From contig NZ_MVOL01000017.1 in NCBI RefSeq assembly GCF_002018875.1, forward strand, positions 62,001-126,000: a stretch of 64,000 bases of DNA, read 5' to 3'. The stretch is from Pseudomonas sp. MF4836 (GTDB taxonomy: Bacteria > Pseudomonadota > Gammaproteobacteria > Pseudomonadales > Pseudomonadaceae). Both the position numbers and the translations under genes were made by a program. Below are positions 44,936 to 53,479 of this stretch, piece by piece (positions within the stretch are counted from its first letter, which is position 1; the number at the start of each line of letters is the position of its first letter). The notes under the pieces are model-generated. The model was not told where the DNA came from, ran no database searches, and saw only the letters and a program-made list of their open reading frames with translations.

Positions 44936-45540
44936 AATTGCTCGACCGCTGGAAAGTCCTGATCAGTGGGATCAGCCTGCTGCCAATGGCAGGTACCACC
45001 CTGGCACAGGCGGGCCATCTGTCGCTCGCCGATGCGGGCTGGCAACCCAACGACAAGCTACAGCCTCCGATATTTGCCAATACGCTCAATGCGCCAGACA
45101 CCGTCAACATCTATGCGGCACATCGCTCGCACAGTTCACACCGGTCCCACAGTTCGCACAGTTCTCACTACAGCGGCTCGGGTGGCTATAGCGCACCTCG
45201 CTACTACAGCCCACCAGCTACCAGCACCCGAAGCTACAGCGCGCCGAGTGCTTCGAGCAGCACCCCAAGCAGCAACAGCCTTTATCAGTCGTCTGGCACT
45301 ACCAGCGGGACAAGTTCGAGCACTTCAAAGAGCCGCGCGACCAATGAGCAGAAAAGCAACCTGGTCACCCGTGTGCAGACCGCACTGATGGTGCGTCAGT
45401 ATTACCAAGGCGCCATTGATGGGGTGATGGGCAAGGCGACACGTGGTGCGTTGATGGCCTTTCAGATGGACAGTGGTCTGACCGTGAATGGCCGAATGGA
45501 TACTCCATCGCTGAATGCGTTGGGTATCAAGATTCCATAA
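44932..45540 (+). CDS. hxsA: His-Xaa-Ser repeat protein HxsA, presumed maturase substrate
   Basis: This 202-residue exported protein has a signal peptide (VLISGISLLPMAGTTLAQA), a short linker and six back-to-back His-Xaa-Ser tripeptides at residues 64-81. A Ser/Tyr/Thr/Pro-rich low-complexity region (~82-140) follows. The C-terminal peptidoglycan-binding-like domain is at residues ~145-202 (VQTALMVRQYYQGAIDGVMGKATRGALMAFQMDSGL). This is the HxsA architecture: the HXS tract is the presumed site of radical-SAM modification and the PG_binding domain would place the product on the cell wall. It starts at a GTG that overlaps the hxsC stop, with AAGGAG upstream. Confidence 0.92.
   Translation: MKLLDRWKVLISGISLLPMAGTTLAQAGHLSLADAGWQPNDKLQPPIFANTLNAPDTVNIYAAHRSHSSHRSHSSHSSHYSGSGGYSAPRYYSPPATSTRSYSAPSASSSTPSSNSLYQSSGTTSGTSSSTSKSRATNEQKSNLVTRVQTALMVRQYYQGAIDGVMGKATRGALMAFQMDSGLTVNGRMDTPSLNALGIKIP
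45121..45174 (+). repeat. six tandem His-Xaa-Ser codon triplets in hxsA
   Basis: Six consecutive 9-base units encode His-Arg-Ser, His-Ser-Ser, His-Arg-Ser, His-Ser-Ser, His-Ser-Ser and His-Tyr-Ser. Codons vary among the units, so the repeat is maintained at the protein level. Confidence 0.9.
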
Positions 45541-45589
45541 GTCGCTTCAGGTTAAAGCTAGCGTCCGTTCAGCAACAAAGGAATATCCG

Positions 45590-45889
45590 ATGCAGCACAT
45601 CATTCAAGTCGACAACACTTTCTGGGCATTGATCAGCCGCCTGCAAGGCAAGGAACTGCAAACACCGTCGCGTAGCGCCCGTTTCCGTATCACGACCGTT
45701 GATGCAAATCGCGTTGTGATTGAGGCCGGATCGGAAGACTCGCGGTTGGCGCTGACTCGAACAGCTGCTATTTCCAAGCTGTGGAGTGTCAGTTGTCGGC
45801 AGCTAACCCCTTTCTGGGCGACGGAGTACACGCCGCGGTTCAGGAAGGACGACTACTCGTGTACCGGCGGCGACTGGGAGCAATACTAG
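45590..45889 (+). CDS. small protein of unknown function downstream of hxsA
   Basis: This 99-residue soluble protein has no signal peptide. It starts 49 bases after hxsA with AAGGAA six bases upstream of the ATG, so it is probably co-transcribed with the hxs genes. The central part (LQGKELQTPSRSARFRITTVDANRVVIEAG) looks like a small all-beta fold, and the C-terminus (YTPRFRKDDYSCTGGDWEQY) is acidic and aromatic with one Cys. I do not recognise a family. It lies inside the repeat-bounded cassette and is therefore a candidate extra component. Confidence 0.55.
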   Translation: MQHIIQVDNTFWALISRLQGKELQTPSRSARFRITTVDANRVVIEAGSEDSRLALTRTAAISKLWSVSCRQLTPFWATEYTPRFRKDDYSCTGGDWEQY

Positions 45890-45945
45890 GGGTAAGACCA
45901 AATATTTTTGGCCTGAAACTACCGAACTAGAGCCAAGGCAAATTA

Positions 45946-46140
45946 TTTTGGCGACGTTGAGAGTCTCTAGGCATAGTCGGGCAGGCAGGCTGCGTGATCA
46001 TTTCTGCCTTTTCCTAGACCATGAAGATCCATCCACTTCCAGTGGATTGCCATTTTCGGAGGCAAATCTGAGGACACGCTTTGGATGGTTTGCAAAGAAT
46101 GCCCCCCAGCCTAAGGCCAAGCGGGCTACTGATGAGGATG
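45946..46140 (+). repeat. direct repeat, right copy, flanking the His-Xaa-Ser cassette
   Basis: This is the homologue of 41543-41737. Its first bases read in frame as FGDVESL-stop, a near copy of the MexT C-terminus FGDPESL-stop, although no mexT gene lies next to it. The rest follows the left copy to GATGAGG, after which the two diverge. The offset between the copies is about 4403 bp. Confidence 0.85.
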
Positions 46141-46216
46141 GCTCCGACCGGACTCTCTGCAATTCGATAGATCGGCCTGAGGCTTTCAGCGATAAAAACT
46201 GCGTATATCGGCCGAG

Positions 46217-46244
46217 TGAAAGCGGTGAGTGCTCACCGTTTTCA
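46217..46244. terminator. hairpin terminator after the cassette and chemoreceptor
   Basis: CGGTGAG (46223-46229) pairs with CTCACCG (46232-46238), flanked by GAAA and TTTTC, so it could act on both strands. Confidence 0.7.
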
Positions 46245-46258
46245 TTCGGGTTGGGATC

Positions 46259-48202
46259 CTAATATTTGAAACGACCCACCAGGCCTTTGAGCTGACCAGA
46301 AATTTCTATCAATCGACCCGAGCCAGTCTGTGAGGACTGGGCAAAGCCTTCGACCAGTTGGGCATCGGCATGGATCTGCGCGATGTGCCGATTGATCTCT
46401 TCGGCCACCTGGTGCTGCTCCTCGGCGGCGGTGGCGATCTGGGTATTCTGGTCGCGGATCGAGTCCACCGAGCCACGGATCTTGTCGAAGCTGTCACGTG
46501 CCTGCTGGATGCGTTCCACGCTGGTGTGGGACACCTGCAGGCTGCCTTGCATCTGCTGCGTGACTTCCTGGGTGCGGCGGGAGAGATTGCCCAGCAAGCT
46601 GTCGATCTCGCCGGTGGAGTCGGCTGTCCGACGGGCCAGGGCGCGGACTTCGTCGGCGACCACGGCGAAGCCTCGGCCTTGGTCTCCGGCGCGCGCCGCT
46701 TCAATTGCTGCGTTGAGCGCCAGCAGGTTGGTCTGCTCGGCAATCGAGCGGATGGTGTCGAGAATGGTGTTGATGTTCTGGCTATCCTGCTCCAGCAACT
46801 GCATGGTCTGGGTCGACTTTTGCAGGTCTTCGCTGAGCTTGAGCACGCTGCCGGTGGCTTCGCCGATGTGCTGCTGGCCGTCATGTACGTCGCGGTAGCC
46901 TTCGTCGGCACTCGACGCGGCGGCACTGCACGAACGCGCGACTTCGTTGGCAGTAGCGACCATTTCATTGAACGCAGTGCTCACCAGCTCCACGGCTTCA
47001 CGCTGGCGACCTGCGGCCTGGTTCATGTTGTTGGCCACTTCGCTGGTGTCGGCGGCGGCGGTCTGCAGGTCAGATGAGGCGTTGCCGATGCGCTGCACCA
47101 ATTGCGCGATCATGCCCAGGAACTGGTTGAACCAGCCCGCCAGGCTGGCGGTTTCGTCCTTGCCCTGCACCTTGAGTTGGCGCGTCAGGTCGCCTTCTCC
47201 TTCGGCGATTTCTTGCAGGCCGTCGGCCACGCCGCGAATCGGACGCACGATGACGCTGGCAAAACTGGCGCCAACTATCGCGAACACCAACGCCAAGGCC
47301 GCCGCAATGGCGGCGATCAACCAGGTCAGGCGGGTGGCGTCGGCCAGCACTTCATCACGCTTGATCAGGCCGATAAAGCGCCAGCCCAGGTCTTTGGAGC
47401 TGACCACGTTGGCCATGTAGGGCACGCCATCAATCTCGATCTGAGTCACGCCGTCGCCTCGCTTGGCGAGCTCGGCATAGTTGGGCCCCAGGTCGGCCAG
47501 GGGTTTGAAGTTGTGCTTGGCGTCGCTGGGGTCTACCAGCACGTTGCCGTTGGCTTCCACCAGCATCAGGTAGCCGCTGTCGCCGAGCTTGATGTTGCGC
47601 ACCAGTTCGGTGAGCTGTTTGAGCGACACGTCTAGGCCAACCACTCCCAGGATATTCCCGGCGGCGTCGGCGACAGTGTGCACGGTGCCGATCAGCGTCA
47701 CATCGTCCGGCGCCCAATAGTAGGCACCGGTGCGCACGGTGGCGCCTGGCGCGGCGATGGCCGCTTTGTACCAGGGACGTAAGCGTGGGTCGTAGTTGTT
47801 CAGTTTGGTGTCGTCCGGCCAGCTGGCGTAGCCGCCATCGCTCAGCCCCAGGGACAGGTATGCGGTACTCGGATGGCTTTTGGCGAACTGGTCGAATATC
47901 GCCAGCAGCTCTTTGTTGGTCTGAGTGAGCGGAATTTGCGCTGCTTCGGCGCCAGCGTAATTCTTAAGATCTTTGGCCGCGACAACGCGCGGGTCCTTGG
48001 CTACGTAGTCGACGTTTTGGCTGATGCCGTCAAAAAACTGCTTCATGCCATTGTCGATCTGGCGGATCTCGCGACCGCTGCTGTCGAGGAAATTGGCCAG
48101 GGCCCCTTCTCGCAGATTCAGCACTACCAAAATGGCGACCAGGATGACCGGGACACACGCGATAGCCGCGAACGCCCAGGTCAGCTTCTGCTTGATATTC
48201 AT
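46259..48202 (-). CDS. methyl-accepting chemotaxis protein with dCache domain (amino-acid type, PctA-like)
   Basis: This 647-residue chemoreceptor has TM1 (residues ~8-30), a periplasmic dCache domain to ~275, TM2 (LIAAIAAALALVFAIVGASFASV), a HAMP domain and a cytoplasmic signalling domain with the hairpin tip EQTNLLALNAAIEAARAGDQGRGFAVVADEVRALA. The ligand pocket shows NNYDPRLRPWYKAA and VVGLDVSL, which carry the Tyr, Arg, Trp, Tyr and Asp positions of the amino-acid-binding dCache motif known in PctA/PctB. Chemotaxis to amino acids is therefore likely. It lacks a C-terminal CheR-tether pentapeptide. It is monocistronic. Confidence 0.9.
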   Translation of the reverse strand: MNIKQKLTWAFAAIACVPVILVAILVVLNLREGALANFLDSSGREIRQIDNGMKQFFDGISQNVDYVAKDPRVVAAKDLKNYAGAEAAQIPLTQTNKELLAIFDQFAKSHPSTAYLSLGLSDGGYASWPDDTKLNNYDPRLRPWYKAAIAAPGATVRTGAYYWAPDDVTLIGTVHTVADAAGNILGVVGLDVSLKQLTELVRNIKLGDSGYLMLVEANGNVLVDPSDAKHNFKPLADLGPNYAELAKRGDGVTQIEIDGVPYMANVVSSKDLGWRFIGLIKRDEVLADATRLTWLIAAIAAALALVFAIVGASFASVIVRPIRGVADGLQEIAEGEGDLTRQLKVQGKDETASLAGWFNQFLGMIAQLVQRIGNASSDLQTAAADTSEVANNMNQAAGRQREAVELVSTAFNEMVATANEVARSCSAAASSADEGYRDVHDGQQHIGEATGSVLKLSEDLQKSTQTMQLLEQDSQNINTILDTIRSIAEQTNLLALNAAIEAARAGDQGRGFAVVADEVRALARRTADSTGEIDSLLGNLSRRTQEVTQQMQGSLQVSHTSVERIQQARDSFDKIRGSVDSIRDQNTQIATAAEEQHQVAEEINRHIAQIHADAQLVEGFAQSSQTGSGRLIEISGQLKGLVGRFKY

Positions 48203-48639
48203 GACTTCACCTGCGGGTATTTATAGTTTTGGCAAGGGGAAACGCTAGAGCCGAACGTCGCATGTGTTGTTATGAGGAGATAGAGCCCATGCGTACTCTG
48301 AATTATCGACCGCGACGGTGCGCACTTTAGAACGATACTGAAAGCTTTTGCGCGGCAAACATCCAGGCAGAAAGCAATGTTGGCCAATGCGTAACCTCTT
48401 TACTGACTGGGTTTTACGAGAAACTCCTTGAGCCGAGGTTAAGAAAAAGAGGTGTCGACGAAACCCGGGGCAATTCAATCGGGTCATGGCTGCATAGGCT
48501 CATGAGGGTGACTCACCAATACCCGGGCCTGACCGGGGTAACTGCTGAATTGAGCTCACAAGGCCACGCACCGCTGGAAGGCTAATAATCAAGCGCTGCA
48601 CACCCTAAAGTGGCCTCACACCCGCCCAGGAACATAAAG
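48203..48639. other. intergenic region between divergent mcp and SDR genes
   Basis: This 437-base region should hold the promoters of the chemoreceptor (minus) and the SDR (plus). No convincing open frame with a ribosome site, RNA gene or repeat is visible, and I could not identify a clear sigma-54 or FliA box. Confidence 0.5.
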
Positions 48640-49461
48640 ATGACCGAGGTCACTGTAGTTATCGGAGCCGGCTCGATCGGCCAAGCCATCGCTCGGCGCG
48701 TCAGTGCTGGCAAACATGTGTTGCTGGCAGACTTGCAGCAAGCAACTGCAGATGCTGCCGCAAAGGTCATGAGCGACGCAGGTTTCGAGGTTACGACAGC
48801 CAAGGTTGATGTCTCATCCCGCGAGTCGGTCCGGGCACTCATCGCCCAGGCGATGTGTATTGGCGACATCACCGGCGTCATCCACGCCGCAGGCGTTTCC
48901 CCGTCTCAGGCCGCGCCTGCCACCATCCTACAGGTCGATTTATATGGCACCGCCCTGGTGCTGGAGCTGTTTGGCGAGGTCATCGCCAAAGGGGGATCGG
49001 CCATCGTTATCGCCTCGCAGTCAGGCCACCGCTTGCCGGCGCTCAGCGTCGAGCAGAACCGAGCCCTGGCGTTGAGCCCGACTGAGGCACTTCTTGCGCT
49101 GCCGATGCTGCAACCCGAGCGGGTAACCGATCCCCTGAATGCCTACCAGATCTCCAAGCGTGGCAACTCGCTGCGCGTGGCGGCGCAAGCCGTTCGCTGG
49201 GGCAAGCGTGGTGCACGTGTCAACACCATCAGCCCAGGCATTATCTTCACGCCCCTGGCCCGGGTTGAACTCAAGGGCCCGCGTGGGGATGGGTATCGGC
49301 GCATGATCGAATCCTGCGCGGCCAAGCGTGGCGGTACGCCCGATGAAGTCGCTGCGGTCGCGGCGCTGCTGATGGGCCCCGAAGGGACATTCATTACCGG
49401 CAGCGACTTCCTGATGGATGGCGGTGTGACCGCTCAATACTGGTACGGCGCTGACCAGTAA
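48640..49461 (+). CDS. short-chain dehydrogenase/reductase
   Basis: This 273-residue SDR has the N-terminal VVIGAGSIGQAIARR nucleotide motif, a shortened IHAAG strand and the catalytic pair in NAYQISKRGNSLRV (Tyr/Lys). INTISPG-like (VNTISPGIIFTPL) and FITGSDFLMDGGVTAQYW follow. The GAGSIGQ loop is an atypical variant of TGxxxGxG. It is divergent from the chemoreceptor and converges with a LysR gene. Substrate unknown. Confidence 0.83.
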   Translation: MTEVTVVIGAGSIGQAIARRVSAGKHVLLADLQQATADAAAKVMSDAGFEVTTAKVDVSSRESVRALIAQAMCIGDITGVIHAAGVSPSQAAPATILQVDLYGTALVLELFGEVIAKGGSAIVIASQSGHRLPALSVEQNRALALSPTEALLALPMLQPERVTDPLNAYQISKRGNSLRVAAQAVRWGKRGARVNTISPGIIFTPLARVELKGPRGDGYRRMIESCAAKRGGTPDEVAAVAALLMGPEGTFITGSDFLMDGGVTAQYWYGADQ

Positions 49462-49485
49462 CGTCACAGGCCGGCCACCGCGGTT

Positions 49486-50388
49486 CTAGCCTGGCTGGCG
49501 CGCCCACTCGCGCACCGCTTCCGCGAACATCCGCAAGGCCATCGGTGGATGTCGGTTGGCCGGGTAGTAGAGGCAGGCACCGGCATAGGAAGGGCCCCAG
49601 TCAGGCAGCAGATGGACCAGGCGCCCGGCCTGCAAATGCTCCTCGACCTGATGTTCAGGCACCCAGGCGATGCCGATACCCGCCAACGCCGCGTCCGTCA
49701 TCAGGTTGATGTTGTCCATGGTCATGGGGCCGTCGACATCGAGGCTGGATGATCGGCCCAGGTGATCGAGGTCCCAGCGAAACAGCGTGCCGCTGGCAAA
49801 GCGAAAACGGATGCATCGATGCGCCTTGAGGTCATGGGGCGCCATGGGCGCCGGGTGCCGACTCAGGTACTCGGGCGACGCCACTGCGGCAAATCGCACG
49901 TCCGGGCCGAAACGCACCGCGATCATGTCCCGCGGGACATCGTCGAACAACCGAATGCCGGCATCGAAGCCATCGGCGACGATATCGACCAAGCGGCTAT
50001 CCGCCACACACTCGATATGGATCTGCGGGTTGTCCTGGAGAAACCGGGGCATGACATGGCGGATCAACAGCTTGAATGACGATTCGGATGCGCTCAGGCG
50101 AATCAGGCCCGAGGGCGTATTGCGCTCCGAGGTTACGTCGTTGACGGCGCATTCGAGCTCACCCAGCAGCGGCTGCACCCGCAGGAAGAGTTGCTCACCC
50201 GCCTCCGTCAAGGCAACCGAGCGGGTTGTCCGATTGAACAGGCGCAGTTCAAGGCGTGATTCCAGGCCACGCATCGAATGGCTCAGCGCCGAGGCCGAAA
50301 CCCCCAGCATCCTGGCCGCGCCGCTGAAGCTGCGTTGTTCAGCGATGGCGACAAAAGCGGTCAACTCGGGAAGGCCGGCCCGGATCAT
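49486..50388 (-). CDS. LysR-family transcriptional regulator
   Basis: This 300-residue LysR protein has an N-terminal winged HTH (LTAFVAIAEQRSFSGAARMLGVSASALSHSMRGLESRLELRLFNRTTRSVALTEAG) and an effector domain starting near residue 90. The pattern resembles the DmlR/YafC group. It is divergent from an aldo/keto reductase gene, 107 bases apart, and so is its probable regulator. Confidence 0.88.
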   Translation of the reverse strand: MIRAGLPELTAFVAIAEQRSFSGAARMLGVSASALSHSMRGLESRLELRLFNRTTRSVALTEAGEQLFLRVQPLLGELECAVNDVTSERNTPSGLIRLSASESSFKLLIRHVMPRFLQDNPQIHIECVADSRLVDIVADGFDAGIRLFDDVPRDMIAVRFGPDVRFAAVASPEYLSRHPAPMAPHDLKAHRCIRFRFASGTLFRWDLDHLGRSSSLDVDGPMTMDNINLMTDAALAGIGIAWVPEHQVEEHLQAGRLVHLLPDWGPSYAGACLYYPANRHPPMALRMFAEAVREWARQPG

Positions 50389-50495
50389 TAGTGAATACCC
50401 CTCAACTACCTATGAAGCGCGGTGCCAATTGTTGAGCAAGGCACAGGAATCTAAAGTGTACCGGTCACCCCCCATCCTTGCGAAGGAGAAGAAAC

Positions 50496-51479
50496 ATGCA
50501 GAAACGTCAGCTCGGCAAAAGCGGCCTGGAAGTGTCCTCCATCGGCTTGGGCTGCATGGGCCTGAGCTTCGCTTATGGCCCTGCCCTGGAGCAAAAGGCC
50601 GCCATTACCCTGATCCGCGACGCCTTCGACAAAGGTGTCGACTTCTTTGACAGCGCAGAGGCCTATGGGCCCTACACCAACGAAGCACTGCTGGGCGAAG
50701 CCTTGGCCCCAATCCGGGATCAGGTGGTCATTGCGACCAAGTTCGGCTTCAAAAACGGCCGGCCGGATGAAGGTCTGGACAGCCGGCCTGAAACCATCAA
50801 GGCCGTAGTCGAGGCGTCGTTGAAGCGCCTCAAAACCGACCGTATCGAACTGCTCTACCAGCACCGCATCGATCCCCAGGTACCGATTGAGGAGGTTGCT
50901 GGCGTCGTGAAGCAATTGGTCGAAGCAGGCAAAGTCCTGCACTTCGGAATGTCGGAGGCCGGGCCCGACGCAATCCGCCGCGCCCACGCCGTGCTGCCAG
51001 TCGCCGCCCTGCAAAGCGAGTACTCGCTGTGGTGGCGCGAGCCGGAACAGCAGATCCTGCCGGTACTGGAAGAGCTCGGAATCGGCTTCGTTCCATTCAG
51101 CCCCCTGGGCAAAGGCTTCCTCACCGGCGCCATCGACGCCAACACCCGGTTCGCGGAGGGCGACTTCCGCAATGTGGTGCCGCGCTTCACCGAGGAGAAC
51201 CGCAAGGCCAATGCGCACTTGGTCGAGGTGCTCGGCCAGATCGCCGAGGGTAAAGGTGCAACCCGGGCGCAGGTGGCCCTGGCCTGGCTGTTGGCACAGA
51301 AGCCCTGGATCGTCCCCATTCCAGGCACCACCCGGTTGCATCGGCTGGAAGAGAACATCGGCGCTGCCGACCTCCTCCTGACCCCGCCCGATCTGGCTGC
51401 CATCGCCACGGCGCTGGAGCAGATCAAGGTGGTGGGTGATCGTTATCCGGCTCATCTGCAGAAAAACGTTAATCGCTGA
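50496..51479 (+). CDS. aldo/keto reductase (YajO/AKR13-like)
   Basis: This 327-residue aldo/keto reductase has the catalytic set Asp and Tyr in DFFDSAEAYGPYTNE, Lys in VIATKFGFK and His in LLYQHRIDPQVP, followed by FVPFSPLGKGFLTG and the NADPH-binding IPGTTRLHRLEENI. It probably reduces aldehydes with NADPH. AAGGAG lies upstream of the ATG at 50496. It is divergent from a LysR regulator, a common arrangement for this enzyme class. Confidence 0.9.
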   Translation: MQKRQLGKSGLEVSSIGLGCMGLSFAYGPALEQKAAITLIRDAFDKGVDFFDSAEAYGPYTNEALLGEALAPIRDQVVIATKFGFKNGRPDEGLDSRPETIKAVVEASLKRLKTDRIELLYQHRIDPQVPIEEVAGVVKQLVEAGKVLHFGMSEAGPDAIRRAHAVLPVAALQSEYSLWWREPEQQILPVLEELGIGFVPFSPLGKGFLTGAIDANTRFAEGDFRNVVPRFTEENRKANAHLVEVLGQIAEGKGATRAQVALAWLLAQKPWIVPIPGTTRLHRLEENIGAADLLLTPPDLAAIATALEQIKVVGDRYPAHLQKNVNR

Positions 51480-51604
51480 CGGCCAACCCCCTCGCCCACT
51501 GCTGGCGCCCGTGTAAGGGCCCTGGCAGTGTTGTTTCGTCCTTGCAGACTCCGAGAGCCTCTCTCTCCCCGCATTGGGGCTCGCAAGCGAGGGCCTCTCA
51601 AGCT

Positions 51605-51622
51605 GCGGTGAGCGCTTACCGC
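51605..51622. terminator. palindromic hairpin between the AKR and IclR genes
   Basis: GCGGTGAGCGCTTACCGC is an 18-base near-perfect palindrome followed by TTTT on the plus strand. It overlaps the stop codon of the IclR gene and could terminate the aldo/keto reductase transcript. Confidence 0.6.
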
Positions 51623-52416
51623 TTTTCCCCAGGAAACAACGCCCGGCTGATAAACCCTGACGTGCTGCTTAGCGCCTCGCCCAGAGCCTCCAGCTGGGTT
51701 CGATCGTACTGGGCGCTGATGCCAATACCGGAAACCACGAAACGCGGTTGGTTGTGGTGGTCAGTCACGGCACTGGATACCACGCTGACGCCGCGATACA
51801 AGTTGCCATCATCAATGGCCCAACCGGTGTGCAAGGTTTGACGAGCTTCGTCCAGATAGCTCTCGAAGCTCGGCGGGCTTTCCCAATGCAGGCGGGCGAA
51901 ACGGCGGCGTAGTTCGTCTTCGGGCAGATTGCGCAGGCCCGCAATACACCGCCCGCTGGCACCCAACAGCTCTGGCATACGGGTTTTGAGATTAACGTCG
52001 ATATGCGCCACGGCCGGGATGGCACGGGCGATGGCGTGCATGTAGTTATCGCCGGTGACCTCCCACAGCAAGACCATGATGCGGTGGTTCAGGCTCAGGC
52101 GTTCAAGCTCTGGCTGGATAAGGTCAGCGTAGCTGCGACCGATAAAACTGACTGCCAGTTCGGAAAGCCCCAACCCCAGACTGTAGGTCTTGCCGCTATC
52201 GCTGAAGGACACCCACTGTTCATTGGTCAGGGTGCGCAGGATGTTGAAAGCACTGCTGGGGCTGATACCCGTTGCCCGGGCAATAGCCGCAACGCCTTTG
52301 GGCTCGGTGCATTGGGCGAGATGACGGAGGATTTGAATGGCGTTGACCACCGCGCCGACTTCTTTAGGACCGGGGACGCTCGCCGTCGCGGTGTTGCTTT
52401 CTTTTTCTGAAGTCAT
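51616..52416 (-). CDS. IclR-family transcriptional regulator
   Basis: This 266-residue IclR regulator has an N-terminal winged HTH (VVNAIQILRHLAQCTEPKGVAAIARATGISPSSAFNILRTL) and an effector domain beginning LGLGLSELAVSFIG. The C-terminal region has the usual conserved Gly/Ser pattern (VVSSAVTDHHNQPRFVVSGIG). It lies at the 3' end of the CoA-ester catabolic operon on the same strand and is its likely regulator. The start at ATG 52416 has only a weak ribosome site. Confidence 0.87.
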   Translation of the reverse strand: MTSEKESNTATASVPGPKEVGAVVNAIQILRHLAQCTEPKGVAAIARATGISPSSAFNILRTLTNEQWVSFSDSGKTYSLGLGLSELAVSFIGRSYADLIQPELERLSLNHRIMVLLWEVTGDNYMHAIARAIPAVAHIDVNLKTRMPELLGASGRCIAGLRNLPEDELRRRFARLHWESPPSFESYLDEARQTLHTGWAIDDGNLYRGVSVVSSAVTDHHNQPRFVVSGIGISAQYDRTQLEALGEALSSTSGFISRALFPGEKR

Positions 52417-52505
52417 ATTCACTATTCGAATTAATATTCTTTATGGCGAATGAATTCTAAGGATTACTGAACCTCAGTCAACGGGCGCAAGCGCGCCTAG
52501 CGCTT

Positions 52506-52913
52506 TCACGCATCAAGGGCCACCACGGCTTCACCTGACAGCTTAATTTCATCTGCCTGGTTTCGGCTGGTGATCTCCAAGCGTGCGGTGCCGGCAGCCA
52601 TGTCTATCTCCACTACTTTGCCGGAACTGCTCAGAGCATCGCCGACCTGAGTCACCGCCACGAACCGCACCGAGAACTGACGCAAACGCTCCTGGGGCAC
52701 CCAGCGTGTCAGCACATGGCCCAGATAGGCCATGGACAGCATTCCGTGGGCGAACACATCGGACCTCCCGACCTGCTTGGCGTAGTCGATATCCACATGG
52801 ATCGGGTTGTGATCGCCAGAGGCGCCGCAATACAACGCCAGTGTCAATCGGCTGATGGGTTCGGCAGTCAGCGACGGCAAACAGTGGCCGATTTCGATTT
52901 CGGAAAGTTTCAC
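52506..52913 (-). CDS. MaoC-type enoyl-CoA hydratase subunit (catalytic hot-dog)
   Basis: This 135-residue hot-dog protein has the R-specific hydratase motif GDHNPIHVD (Asp/His dyad, residues ~33-41), followed by HGMLSMAYLGHVLT. Alone it is half of a normal double hot-dog. The gene immediately upstream, ten bases away, encodes a second, non-catalytic hot-dog. The pair resembles the heteromeric hydratases of steroid and branched-acyl degradation (ChsH1/ChsH2 type). It would hydrate a trans-2-enoyl-CoA to the (R)-3-hydroxyacyl-CoA. Confidence 0.85.
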   Translation of the reverse strand: MKLSEIEIGHCLPSLTAEPISRLTLALYCGASGDHNPIHVDIDYAKQVGRSDVFAHGMLSMAYLGHVLTRWVPQERLRQFSVRFVAVTQVGDALSSSGKVVEIDMAAGTARLEITSRNQADEIKLSGEAVVALDA

Positions 52914-52923
52914 CTACGGCTCC

Positions 52924-53364
52924 TCAATGGCATATGACCAGGCTATTGCGCATTAGCGCGACCAAATGCCCAGCGGCATCGGTGACACGGGTCTCGCGAA
53001 CCACAAACTCCAGCGCGCCCTCTTTCTTGTCATAGATGTCGACGATCCTGGTCTCGAAACTCAGGCATTCACCGGCAAAGACCATGCGGTGATAGGTAAA
53101 ACCCTGTTCGCCGTGCAGTATTCGCCCGTTGTCCAGCCCCAGGTGCTTGAGGGTGGCGGCTGAGCCCCCAGCTTCCATATCCAGGCAGAAGAGGAAGGTC
53201 GGTGGCACCGGCAATAGCGGATAACCCGCGTCGAGCGCTGCCGCTTCGTCGCTGTAACACGCATCCTGCTGCTGGGTTGCCTTGGCAAAAAAACGCAGGC
53301 GACCGGCTTCGACCACTTGCGTGTGGCTGGAAACCAAGGCGCCGATATGACTTTTGTCGATCAT
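52924..53364 (-). CDS. MaoC-like/FAS1-type dehydratase partner subunit
   Basis: This 146-residue N-terminal-type hot-dog (DUF4442/FAS1-like dehydratase) has the family pattern VEAGRLRFFAKATQQQDACYSDEAAAL, VPPTFLFCLDME and HGEQGFTYHRMVFAGECLSF. It lacks the catalytic GDxNPxH motif, which lies in the next gene. The two probably assemble into one hydratase. Ten bases separate them, so they should be co-translated. Confidence 0.8.
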   Translation of the reverse strand: MIDKSHIGALVSSHTQVVEAGRLRFFAKATQQQDACYSDEAAALDAGYPLLPVPPTFLFCLDMEAGGSAATLKHLGLDNGRILHGEQGFTYHRMVFAGECLSFETRIVDIYDKKEGALEFVVRETRVTDAAGHLVALMRNSLVICH

Positions 53365-53479
53365 TTACGGTACTCCTCGGCCATCGCTGACCTTAAAACC
53401 GGGTGGCTACATCGCCACCCGCGCTTGATGTTCCTGCCGCCTGCCATTGAGCAGCAATCGGTTGACCGCCACTTGCCCC

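Noticed and set aside
42213..45540. Sactipeptide, mycofactocin or PQQ-type cluster
   Set aside because: The paired maturases with HxsD and a signal-peptide-bearing HXS-repeat protein fit the His-Xaa-Ser system; no short ribosomal precursor, PqqD-like protein or peptidase-exporter is present.
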